Shown here piece after piece: positions 19,040 through 26,845 of a stretch of DNA of 64,000 nt (the first letter of the stretch is position 1; each line of letters begins with the position of its first letter). The translations under genes and the position numbers were made by a program. Location: assembly GCF_025351285.1 (NCBI RefSeq), contig NZ_JANXWG010000048.1:30967-94966 (forward strand), in the 5' to 3' direction. Origin of the DNA: Novosphingobium sp. (GTDB lineage Bacteria; Pseudomonadota; Alphaproteobacteria; Sphingomonadales; Sphingomonadaceae). The notes under the pieces were generated by a model. It saw nothing but the letters and a program-made list of their open reading frames with translations, was not told where the DNA came from and made no database searches.

Positions 19040-20281
19040 TCAGATGTCCAACTCGCCGAGCAATGCCGCGATGTTGTCGCGATATCCGGCAAACGTGTAG
19101 TTCTGCGCCTCGGCCTGGGCATTGGCGCGCCAGGTATCGAGCCGATCGCGGTCTGCGATCGTCTGAACCATCGCCGCATGTACGGCATCCGTGCTGATCT
19201 CGTCGAGCATGATCCCGGTTTCGGGGGTGACCACAGGTGCGCAATGGCGCGACTGGATCAGTGCGCAGCCCGACGCCAGCGCCTCGTAAAGCGTGATCCC
19301 GGCACCTTCAAAGTAGCTCGGCAGCATGAACACGTGGTGCTCGGCCATGATCCGCGGCACATCTGCACGCGCGACCGTGGGGATATAGGTCACGCGGTCT
19401 GCATAAGGTGCGAACGCCTTGGGTGGCACGCTGAGCGAACCGACGATGGTCAGTTCGGCTTGGTCCGTCGGGATGCGCGCGATCGCTTCGAGGATGTGGT
19501 GGATGCCCTTGCGCGGGATAACGAGGCCCAGGAACAGGAACTTGACCGGAGCCTTGCGATCGATCGGCAGCGGGGGCGGCACATCGGCGAACAGCGCTTC
19601 ATCGAAGCAGTAATTGAGCACGCGGATTTTCGCCGCGATGGCGGGGTCCTGCGTTGCGTCGCGGATCGTGCCTGCAGCGAACGTGCAGCCCACGAGGATG
19701 GTGTCGGCCAGTTCGTACTCGCGCTGGTCGCGGGCAATGTTGGCGGAGTCCTCGGCCCGTTCGGTCGGCAGGAACCAGTCGCCATAGCGCGACGCAACAT
19801 CGGCCATCATCGCGTTGTAGATCCGAAAATCGCCATTGGTGCGATCGAGGATGCACGTGCGGCCCTGGGCCTTGGCCAGCTCGAACGCCTTGAGCGAACT
19901 GCCGTTATAGCCCCACAGCGCGAAGCGTTCGGGTGAGCGGATGTCGGCGGCAATGCCGTCAACGAACTTGCGGTTGCCATAGGCGTCGAGCCGCCCGGCC
20001 AGTTTGCGCATGCCGCCGCGCATCGCGATACGCTCGATCCATTCGGTGAGCCCGGCGGTACGGACCAGCGAAGGATCGAGCGCGGGATGGCTGAACCGGC
20101 GGAATTCGCTGTGCAGCTTGCGGCCCAGCGGCCCCGGCAACCAGCGCTCGGCGCGATAGGGCCAGCGGTCGGGCTGATAGAATATAGAGGTTGCGTACCA
20201 CGCCAGCCGATCGAGCTGCTGCAGCGCCAGCGCGGTCTGCCAGCTATGCTGGGTGCCCGGGTGAAAGACTGCGATCTTCAT
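19040..20281 (-). CDS. Glycosyltransferase family 4
   Basis: A 413-residue GT-B enzyme. It starts MKIAVFHPGTQHSWQTALAL and its donor domain is clear: VKFLFLGLVIPRKGIHHIL and the E-x7-E type region LPSYFEGAGITLYEALASGCALI (about residues 315-338). An internal CxxDRTNGDF segment is typical of the EPS-type GT4 subgroup that acts on large acceptors. It is a single minus-strand gene, divergent from the phage-like trio across a 149-bp AT-richer region holding a dyad. Confidence 0.85.
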   Translation of the reverse strand: MKIAVFHPGTQHSWQTALALQQLDRLAWYATSIFYQPDRWPYRAERWLPGPLGRKLHSEFRRFSHPALDPSLVRTAGLTEWIERIAMRGGMRKLAGRLDAYGNRKFVDGIAADIRSPERFALWGYNGSSLKAFELAKAQGRTCILDRTNGDFRIYNAMMADVASRYGDWFLPTERAEDSANIARDQREYELADTILVGCTFAAGTIRDATQDPAIAAKIRVLNYCFDEALFADVPPPLPIDRKAPVKFLFLGLVIPRKGIHHILEAIARIPTDQAELTIVGSLSVPPKAFAPYADRVTYIPTVARADVPRIMAEHHVFMLPSYFEGAGITLYEALASGCALIQSRHCAPVVTPETGIMLDEISTDAVHAAMVQTIADRDRLDTWRANAQAEAQNYTFAGYRDNIAALLGELDI

Positions 20282-20371
20282 CGCGTACCCGATAGCGCAA
20301 CCTGAAGGCGCAGTAACTTCCGAATTGGTTGCATCTCTCGATTGCCGAATGGGAATACTATTTTCCTACAG

Positions 20372-20388
20372 ATAACCGATTTGGTTAT
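20372..20388. promoter_or_regulatory. Perfect dyad ATAACC-N5-GGTTAT in a divergent promoter region
   Basis: A perfect 6-bp inverted repeat with a 5-nt spacer in the locally AT-rich gap between the divergent glycosyltransferase (19040-20281) and the tail-spike-like module starting at 20431. The 11-mer CCGATTTGGTT overlapping it also occurs with one mismatch at 20320-20330 (CCGAATTGGTT). Size and position suit an operator for a dimeric regulator; no regulator gene is adjacent. Confidence 0.4.
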
Positions 20389-20430
20389 TAAACGCTCGAA
20401 TCAGTAAACCTCGCCAGCGCTGGAGTTGCC

Positions 20431-20913
20431 ATGCCCACCCCGATCACGAACCCCGCAGGATATGTCGTTCCCGTCGCGCTGAGCTTCGCCGATGCTTCGG
20501 GCGCCGCCGCGCTCGTCGCTTCGGCCAATCCGCTGCCGGTGTCGTTCAGCACAGGGCTGGGCGAAATCGAAGTTCGGAACGATGTGGGCAATCCGCTGGC
20601 GATCAGCGGGTCGGTAACGCCGATCTGGACCGCTTCGGGCAAGGCTGCGGTCAGCGGCTCGGTTGCCGCAGGTGCGCAGACGGGCGTGTTCTCGCCGCTG
20701 CCATGCCGCGATTTCAACGTGACGATCGCCGGAACAGGCGCGGCGCAACTCGAACGCCAGTTCGCCGGCGATGCCACCTGGTACGTGGTCCTGGCCGATG
20801 CGCAAAGGCAGGCCCTTCCGCCATCGTTCACCTTCAGCGAAGCCGAAGCAGCGGTGGGCTACCGCGTGAACGTGATCTCGGGTGGCCCGTTCCAGGTGCG
20901 CCTAAGCCAATAG
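20431..20913 (+). CDS. Phage-structural-like hypothetical protein, first gene of tail-spike-like trio
   Basis: A 160-residue soluble protein without signal peptide. The composition (small residues, short beta strands such as YVVPVALSFADASG and FQVRLSQ) resembles small phage tail or baseplate-associated proteins that precede fibre genes, but no specific family was recognised. A GGAG RBS lies 5 nt before the ATG. It is followed by the beta-helix gene 64 nt later on the same strand, so the two are probably co-transcribed. Assignment to a phage origin rests mainly on the two downstream genes. Confidence 0.6.
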   Translation: MPTPITNPAGYVVPVALSFADASGAAALVASANPLPVSFSTGLGEIEVRNDVGNPLAISGSVTPIWTASGKAAVSGSVAAGAQTGVFSPLPCRDFNVTIAGTGAAQLERQFAGDATWYVVLADAQRQALPPSFTFSEAEAAVGYRVNVISGGPFQVRLSQ

Positions 20914-20977
20914 CGGACGCGTCTCGGCCGCCAACCCAAGCCTACGCCCTCAGCCTTTTCGCAGGAAGCACCAGCCC

Positions 20978-23296
20978 ATGTCCGTCGATATCCTTGCCCG
21001 CGCCCAGGCGGGCGCCGCCAACGCCTCCGCGATCCAGGCACTCAGTCGCGCCAACACCATCGAATTGTTTGCGCAGTTCGGCGGCGTGACGATCGACGCA
21101 TCGATTTCGACGGTTTCGACTACGGGTTATGCCGCAGCCGGCGTTGGCCGGGGCGTCTATGTGGCTGATTCAGCGGCCAACGCCACGCTGGCGGCGCGCT
21201 TCCCGGCGTTCTGTCGCAAGACCGCGAACAATCGCTACTTTCGGCTGGTCGGGCCAGCGGTCACGCCAGAGCAGGCCGGCGCGACCGGTATCGTGGGGAC
21301 CAACGACCAGCCCGCGATCCAGGCGGCGATCGATTATGCGACGTCGATGGCGATCCCCGAAGTCCACCTCAAGGGTGCATACGAAGCCTGGTGCACGCCG
21401 CGCACCAGTTCGCTCCAGACTCAGGCCGACGACGGCCACCTGCTGGTGATCCGCGGCAATATCGCGATCATCGGGCTTGGCGCCGGCGCGACCATCAACC
21501 GCAAGAATTACCAGGGCGCTGACCCGGTCAACCAGCAGACGATGCCCAATCCTGCCGACGGCCGGTGGCGCGGAGGTGGCCTGTTCTGGACGCATACCGG
21601 CACGATCGACCAGAACACGACCGTTATCCTGCGGAACTTCAAGCTCGATGGCGGGATCAACCAGGGAGTGGATTTCAACGCATACTACGGGATCAACACG
21701 CAGGACGGCTGGGACCTGACCGACAAGGGCATCTGGGTGCAGGACTTGCGGTCGGGCACGCTGATCATGGAAGACGTCGAGATCACGCGGTTCCGCGGCG
21801 AGATCAACTACTGGTCGGGCTATTCGGATGCCACGTCGACCGATCGGCTGTTCATGACGCGTTGCTATATCCATGAAACCAACGGCGATGCCAACAATGC
21901 CACCGGTGGCTACGCCGAGTTCCATCACTGCCGCTTCGGCAAGGGCAATTCGGCCGAAGAGGCGCTCGGCCGCAGCGGGCACCGCTACTACGATTGCGAA
22001 TTCTTCGATTGTAACGGGCTGACCTTCGTGGGCGGGCCCGATCCGATCTTTCAGAGCGGGTATATCTACACCTACCCCATCCGTCAGCCCGGGTATGTGC
22101 CATGGATCGAGCTGTCGAACTGCACCTTCCGCAATTGCAAGGCGATCCAGATCGGCAACTGGGTGCGTGGCAACGTCACCGCGATCGACAGCTATTTCAA
22201 CGCGGGCGCATCCGACGTTTCGTTGACCATCAACGCCTGGCTGGACAACGCGACCGGCTACACGGCGGTCATCGTAGCGGGGCCGCCGTCGCTGACCACG
22301 CAGTTCGACAGTTGCCCGCCGGGGGTTTACGTCCCCGCGGTCGAGCGGTGCTATGTCAAGGTCAACTGCTTTCTGACGCGACAGGCCGCGGCTGCGGGCA
22401 ACCACTGGGGTTCGGTGTTCGCGGTGTCCGGGATCATCAGCGCCGGCACTTGTTCGTTGACCAGCGACTATGCCATCGCGCAAAACGTCTGGGTTCCGTA
22501 TGGTCCCGCGACGGGTCTGCGAAACGTGCCCGCAATCACTTGCGGCCAGTTTGTTAGCCAGGGCGTTCCCTACGGCGGGACTTCGGATTCGCCAGCGACC
22601 GACGTGGTCTACACCCCGACCTGGAGTTCCGTGGCGATTTCGCCAGGCAGCGCCAGCCCGATCAACGTGACTTTGAGCCCGACTTATGCGGGAACCACAT
22701 TCACCTTCGAGGACGGCGCGCGCGCAATCTTCTGCCATAACGGAGCGGCCGGGCGGCAGATCCGCTTTGCCGAAGGTGGGGCCGGCCTCGCGCTCAAGCT
22801 CGATCGCGTGCTGACCAATCCGGGCGACTTGCTCGAACTGCGTTACAGCACGACCACGGGAAAGTGGCACGAGGAGCGCTTCGGATCGTCGGTCCCGGTC
22901 GAGGCGACAGCGCTCGACATGTGGGCGGGGACGAGCTCGGCCAAGGCGGTCACGCCGCGCAAGATCTACGACATGGCGGCGTCGCAGGCGCTGACCGATG
23001 CTCCGACGATCGCGGTGGACTTCAACGCGGGCATCAACTTCAGCGTGACGCTGGCTGGCAACCGCACTTTGGCCAATCCGGTCAACGCGAAGTCCGGCCA
23101 GTCGGGTGTGATCCGGGTAATCCAGGACGGTAGCGGTGGCAGGACGCTGGCTTACGGGACCAACTGGCGCTTTCCCGGTGGCAGCAGCAGCGGCGGGGCG
23201 CTTTCTGGCACGGCCAATGCGGTCGATGTCCTGGCCTATTTTGTCGGCAATGACGGGCTTGTCTACGCCACGGTCGCCAAGGGCTTTTCGGCGTGA
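20978..23296 (+). CDS. Right-handed beta-helix, phage tail-spike-like protein
   Basis: A 772-residue protein with no signal peptide or membrane helix. After a short helical N-terminus it has the tail-spike entry pattern GTNDQPAIQAAIDYA (about residues 108-122), then repeated short beta rungs with aligned N, D, G and aromatic residues to about 500 (LSNCTFRNCKAI, HHCRFGKGNS), typical of the pectate-lyase fold. The C-terminus carries phage tail-fibre-like sequences TSSAKAVTPRKIY (about 655) and VTLAGNRTLANP (about 690). Phage homologues bind or cleave surface glycans. Here the gene lies among bacterial glycosyltransferases, so a glycan lyase or hydrolase, or a scaffold, is inferred. It overlaps the next start by 4 nt. 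Confidence 0.8.
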   Translation: MSVDILARAQAGAANASAIQALSRANTIELFAQFGGVTIDASISTVSTTGYAAAGVGRGVYVADSAANATLAARFPAFCRKTANNRYFRLVGPAVTPEQAGATGIVGTNDQPAIQAAIDYATSMAIPEVHLKGAYEAWCTPRTSSLQTQADDGHLLVIRGNIAIIGLGAGATINRKNYQGADPVNQQTMPNPADGRWRGGGLFWTHTGTIDQNTTVILRNFKLDGGINQGVDFNAYYGINTQDGWDLTDKGIWVQDLRSGTLIMEDVEITRFRGEINYWSGYSDATSTDRLFMTRCYIHETNGDANNATGGYAEFHHCRFGKGNSAEEALGRSGHRYYDCEFFDCNGLTFVGGPDPIFQSGYIYTYPIRQPGYVPWIELSNCTFRNCKAIQIGNWVRGNVTAIDSYFNAGASDVSLTINAWLDNATGYTAVIVAGPPSLTTQFDSCPPGVYVPAVERCYVKVNCFLTRQAAAAGNHWGSVFAVSGIISAGTCSLTSDYAIAQNVWVPYGPATGLRNVPAITCGQFVSQGVPYGGTSDSPATDVVYTPTWSSVAISPGSASPINVTLSPTYAGTTFTFEDGARAIFCHNGAAGRQIRFAEGGAGLALKLDRVLTNPGDLLELRYSTTTGKWHEERFGSSVPVEATALDMWAGTSSAKAVTPRKIYDMAASQALTDAPTIAVDFNAGINFSVTLAGNRTLANPVNAKSGQSGVIRVIQDGSGGRTLAYGTNWRFPGGSSSGGALSGTANAVDVLAYFVGNDGLVYATVAKGFSA

Positions 23297-24240
23297 ATCC
23301 GTTTGCGAGCGCCATGCTGGGCAAGGGCAGGGCGACTGCCGTTGCCAACACCCTGAACTATTCGTTCACCGGCGGAGCGCTGCCATCCGGAGTGACGCCA
23401 AGCGGTGGCGCGGGCGGGCGGCTGGTCAATACAGCAGGCCTGCTGGTCAGCGCGAGCACCCCGCGGTTCGACTACCATCCGCTCACGCACGCCGCGCGGG
23501 GGTTGCTGGTGGAACCGGCCGGCACCAATCTGTGCCTGCAAAGCGAGAGCTTCGACAGCGCCACCTGGTCCAAGACGAGCATAGTGACGACTGCCAATGC
23601 CACGGTGGCGCCCGATGGAACGAATACCGCCGATCTGGTTGCGGCCACCTCGACCGGCGCCTTCATGAACCAGGCGGTGGCCAACGTCATGACCGCCGCA
23701 TTCACCTACTCGTGCTTCTTCAAGGCCGGCAACTTCCAATGGTTGCGGTTCGTCGTGCAAAGCGCATCGGGCGCACATTCGGCGCAGTTCTGGTTCGACC
23801 TGACGAACCGTGTTGCGGGGGTGGGGGTTGTCGCGGCTGGCTCGCCGACCATCACCGCGTTTGGACTGGATGATGCCGGCGGTGGCTGGTGCCGGTGCTG
23901 GGCCACCGTGCAGGTTCCGTCAGAAACGAGCGCACTGCTCGTGCTGCTGGCGGCGACCGGCAACGGTTCGGGCGCGCAACCGGCCAACGCGCAATATTAC
24001 GTGTGGGGTGGGCAGATCGAACAATCGCTCAAGCCGACGAGCTATATCGGCCCCACCACCACCGTCAGCGCCAGCCGCAGCGCCGATGCGATCGGCTTCG
24101 TGGTGCCCGCGGCAACCGGCCGCCTGGTCTATGCATTCGATGATGCCAGCCAGCAAACTGTAGCGACGGTGCCCGGAGCGTATACAGTGCCCGCCACGCT
24201 TAATCGGGCGCGGATCGTTTCGATCACGGGAACGGCTTGA
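23293..24240 (+). CDS. Phage head-spike/fibre-domain-like protein
   Basis: A 315-residue protein starting at GTG 23293, overlapping the beta-helix gene stop (GTGA). The segment GLLVEPAGTNLCLQSESFDSATW (about residues 72-94) and the later YVWGGQIEQSLKPTSYI match the beta-sandwich domain repeatedly found in phage head-spike and tail-fibre proteins, a likely carbohydrate-binding module. There is no signal peptide. The tight coupling to the beta-helix gene suggests the two products act together. No other phage gene is nearby. Confidence 0.78.
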   Translation: MNPFASAMLGKGRATAVANTLNYSFTGGALPSGVTPSGGAGGRLVNTAGLLVSASTPRFDYHPLTHAARGLLVEPAGTNLCLQSESFDSATWSKTSIVTTANATVAPDGTNTADLVAATSTGAFMNQAVANVMTAAFTYSCFFKAGNFQWLRFVVQSASGAHSAQFWFDLTNRVAGVGVVAAGSPTITAFGLDDAGGGWCRCWATVQVPSETSALLVLLAATGNGSGAQPANAQYYVWGGQIEQSLKPTSYIGPTTTVSASRSADAIGFVVPAATGRLVYAFDDASQQTVATVPGAYTVPATLNRARIVSITGTA

Positions 24241-24289
24241 TTGCGGGCCTGCCCCCGCTAAGGCTGGCCGACCAAGGCGGGGTACGGGC

Positions 24290-25489
24290 ATGGCAGCGGG
24301 TGATCATCGAGGCGGCAGACCGATCACGATCGGCCTCGTCTGGGCGCAGTTCGCCGCTTACCACATCGATCGCTGCGAAGCGGTTGCGCGGCGGTTCGAA
24401 GGACGTGCGACGGTGCTGGCCGTGGAAGTGGCCACTACGTCGAGCGATTATGCTTGGGAGCCGTCGGGCGCCATAACCGGTGGCCGCAAGGTGACGCTGT
24501 TCCCGGGAAAATCGTTCGACCAGTTGTCGAACTGGCAGCGTTTCCGTGGCTGCTGGGCCGAGCTGCGGCAATGCGATTGGGTGTGCATCGGGCTGAGCTA
24601 TGCCGAACTGTCGACGATCCTGCTGGTCGTCATCTTGCGGCTTTCGGGCAAGCGGATGGTGGTGTTCAGCGAATCCAAGCTCGACGACAAGCCGCGTAAT
24701 ACGTTGGGAGAACTGGCCAAGCGCCTGATCCTGTGGCCCTACAATGCGGCAATCGTCGGGGCGACACGGCATATCGCCTATTTCCGCATGCTGGGCTTTC
24801 GGCGCCGCGCGGTGCTGCCGGGTTACGACGGCGTTGGCCTCGATCGCGTCCGGGCCCAGGGCGGCGGGCAGCTTGCGCCGGGTGGTCGTCCGTTCGAGCA
24901 GCGCGACTTCGTGTTCGTCGGCCGGTTCGTCGACAAGAAGAACCTGCCGCATCTGGTTGAGTCCTTCGCTCGCTATGTTGCGATTGCCGGGGCGGGTGCG
25001 CGGCGCCTCGTTCTGGTCGGCTCCGGCCCCGACGAACCAGCCTTGCGCGCCATGGTCGGAACCTTGGGCCTTGCCGATCAAGTGGAGTTCCCCGGCTTTC
25101 TTCCCGCAGGCGCGGTTTCGCGCTGCCTGGCCGACGCACTGGCGCTCGTTCTCCCAAGCGTCGAGGAACAATGGGGCCTCGTGGTCAACGAAGCGCTGGC
25201 ATTCGGCTTGCCGGTCATCGTTTCGCACCAGGTGGGTTCGCGCGACGCCTTAGTGCGCGATGGCGTGAACGGCCATGTCGTTACTTCGGATTCGGTCGAG
25301 CAACTGGCGCAAGCGATGCACGATATCGCCAGCGACCGGGGCAAGTGGGAAGCGAAGGTTGCGGCGTCGCACCAGCGCGCATGGCTGGGCGATTGCGAGC
25401 GGCTGGCCGATGCACTGGAATTGCTGATCGAACCGCAGAACGCTCACGCCCGCGCCAATGTCGATCGGTTCCTCGCCCAACTGGCCTGA
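24290..25489 (+). CDS. Glycosyltransferase family 4
   Basis: A 399-residue GT-B enzyme. The donor domain has FVFVGRFVDKKNLPHLVESFARY, LVLVGSGPDEPALRAM and the E-x7-E region PSVEEQWGLVVNEALAFGLPVIV (about residues 286-308). The N-terminal half contains the GKRMVVFSESKLDDKPR segment. It starts 49 nt after the tail-spike trio on the same strand and may be transcribed with it, which ties that module to glycan assembly. Donor and acceptor are unknown. Confidence 0.85.
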   Translation: MAAGDHRGGRPITIGLVWAQFAAYHIDRCEAVARRFEGRATVLAVEVATTSSDYAWEPSGAITGGRKVTLFPGKSFDQLSNWQRFRGCWAELRQCDWVCIGLSYAELSTILLVVILRLSGKRMVVFSESKLDDKPRNTLGELAKRLILWPYNAAIVGATRHIAYFRMLGFRRRAVLPGYDGVGLDRVRAQGGGQLAPGGRPFEQRDFVFVGRFVDKKNLPHLVESFARYVAIAGAGARRLVLVGSGPDEPALRAMVGTLGLADQVEFPGFLPAGAVSRCLADALALVLPSVEEQWGLVVNEALAFGLPVIVSHQVGSRDALVRDGVNGHVVTSDSVEQLAQAMHDIASDRGKWEAKVAASHQRAWLGDCERLADALELLIEPQNAHARANVDRFLAQLA

Positions 25490-25492
25490 CGG

Positions 25493-26266
25493 CTATTCCA
25501 GCCCGCTGTCGCCCAAAGTGCCCAAATACCAGCGCGCCGTCCCTTCGAGCCCGACCGCGGTCAGAACGCCCGATGCGTAAGCGCCGGTATCGATGCCGAT
25601 GCGGTTGGCGCGTTCGTCCACTGCTTCGGTGATGGTGTGGCCGTGAATGACCATCACGCCGTGATCGCGCTTGTCTTCGAGGAATTCGCTGCGGATCCAG
25701 CGAAGATCGGACAGGCGCTGCAATTCGAGATCGACGCCGGGGCGGATGCCTGCGTGGACGAACAGATAATCGCCGATTCGCACCTGGTTTTCCATCGCGC
25801 GCATGAAGGCGAGATGGTGTTCGGGTATCAAGGCCGGCAGCATTTCCTGCAGTTCGTCAAGCGTGGCTTCGTTGTACGCGTCGCGGTCGAGGCCGTAGCT
25901 CAGCAAGGTTTCGCGTCCGCCATAGGTGATGAATGCGCGCAGAACCTCGCGCTTTTCAAACGCCAGCAGCAGCATTTCCTCATGATTGCCCGCGATCACC
26001 CGCAGCGGCTTGCGGTTCCTTAGCGCCATCGCCGCTTCGAGCACGCTGGCGCTGTCCGGGCCGCGATCGACTAGGTCCCCCAACAGCACGATCGTGGTTT
26101 GAGCGGTCCCGCGCGCCGCATCGTCGGCCTCGATCAACGCCACCAGTTCCTCGAACAGATCGCGCCGTCCGTGGATATCGCCGATGGCATAGACCCGCTG
26201 GCCCGCCGGAACGGCAGGTTGGGGCAATGCATTGCCGCGGATGATTTTTCGGATCTTGGAAAGCAT
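25493..26266 (-). CDS. Serine/threonine phosphatase-like metallophosphoesterase
   Basis: A 257-residue PPP-type calcineurin-like phosphoesterase. All metal and catalytic motifs are visible in order: GDIHGRR, LLGDLVDRGPDS, AGNHEEM, FVHAGIRP and IHGHTI. The family acts on phosphoproteins or on dinucleoside polyphosphates (ApaH-like); the substrate cannot be fixed here. ATG 26266 (MLSKIRKI) is preferred over the ORF start 15 codons upstream. It is convergent with the glycosyltransferase at 24290-25489, 3 nt apart. Confidence 0.9.
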   Translation of the reverse strand: MLSKIRKIIRGNALPQPAVPAGQRVYAIGDIHGRRDLFEELVALIEADDAARGTAQTTIVLLGDLVDRGPDSASVLEAAMALRNRKPLRVIAGNHEEMLLLAFEKREVLRAFITYGGRETLLSYGLDRDAYNEATLDELQEMLPALIPEHHLAFMRAMENQVRIGDYLFVHAGIRPGVDLELQRLSDLRWIRSEFLEDKRDHGVMVIHGHTITEAVDERANRIGIDTGAYASGVLTAVGLEGTARWYLGTLGDSGLE

Positions 26267-26425
26267 TGGGTTTGAACAGGTAAAAGTCGGAACGGCACTT
26301 TGGGTCGGCAAGGCAGCGCGCTATAGAGCCCGGCGGAGCGTGGTACAATCAAGGTCGTCCGGACCCAAGCCGCTCTATCGATTTCGGCTTAACGCCACCA
26401 GAACCAATGCCAAGGGAGACCGCGC

Positions 26426-26845
26426 ATGACCAAGTTTCTGCACACGATGATCCGGGTGCGCGATCCCAAGGCCACAGTGGCGTTCTTCGAGCTGTTCGGC
26501 GTCCACGAAATCCGGCGTTTCGATAGCGAGAAAGGCCGCTTCACGCTGATCTTCCTTGCGGCGCCTGGGCAGGAAGGCGTTGCCGAAATCGAACTGACGC
26601 ACAATTGGGACCCGGAAGAGTACACCGGCGGGCGCAATTTCGGGCACCTGGCGTTTCAGGTCGACGATATCTACGCCACCTGCCAGCGGCTGCACGATGC
26701 CGGCGTGGTCATCAACCGCCCGCCGCGCGATGGGCACATGGCGTTCGTCCGCTCGCCCGACGGGATCTCGATCGAACTGTTGCAGGATGGCCGGCTTGAA
26801 CCCGCCGAACCCTGGGCGAGCACTGCCAACACCGGCGAGTGGTAA
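26426..26845 (+). CDS. gloA: VOC family protein, lactoylglutathione lyase (glyoxalase I)-like
   Basis: A 139-residue metalloenzyme of the vicinal-oxygen-chelate fold that isomerises the methylglyoxal-glutathione hemithioacetal. Key signatures are HTMIRVRDPKATVAFF at the start, the metal-ligand Glu in IELTHNWD, GHLAFQVDD and the ligand Glu in DGISIELLQ. Residues match GloA better than other VOC members, though exact substrate specificity is inferred. An AAGGGAG RBS precedes the ATG. The next gene, a Pls-type synthetase, begins inside its 3' end. Confidence 0.85.
   Translation: MTKFLHTMIRVRDPKATVAFFELFGVHEIRRFDSEKGRFTLIFLAAPGQEGVAEIELTHNWDPEEYTGGRNFGHLAFQVDDIYATCQRLHDAGVVINRPPRDGHMAFVRSPDGISIELLQDGRLEPAEPWASTANTGEW

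Noticed and set aside
21170-22870. Large minus-strand ORF (566 aa)
   Set aside because: It is the antisense shadow of the beta-helix gene, with shadow-type Arg/Ala/Gly composition and no domain signature.
20431-24240. Complete prophage or prophage remnant with packaging/lysis genes
   Set aside because: Only spike/fibre-like genes are present. No terminase, capsid, integrase, lysis gene or attachment-site repeat was seen, and both flanks are bacterial glycosyltransferases.
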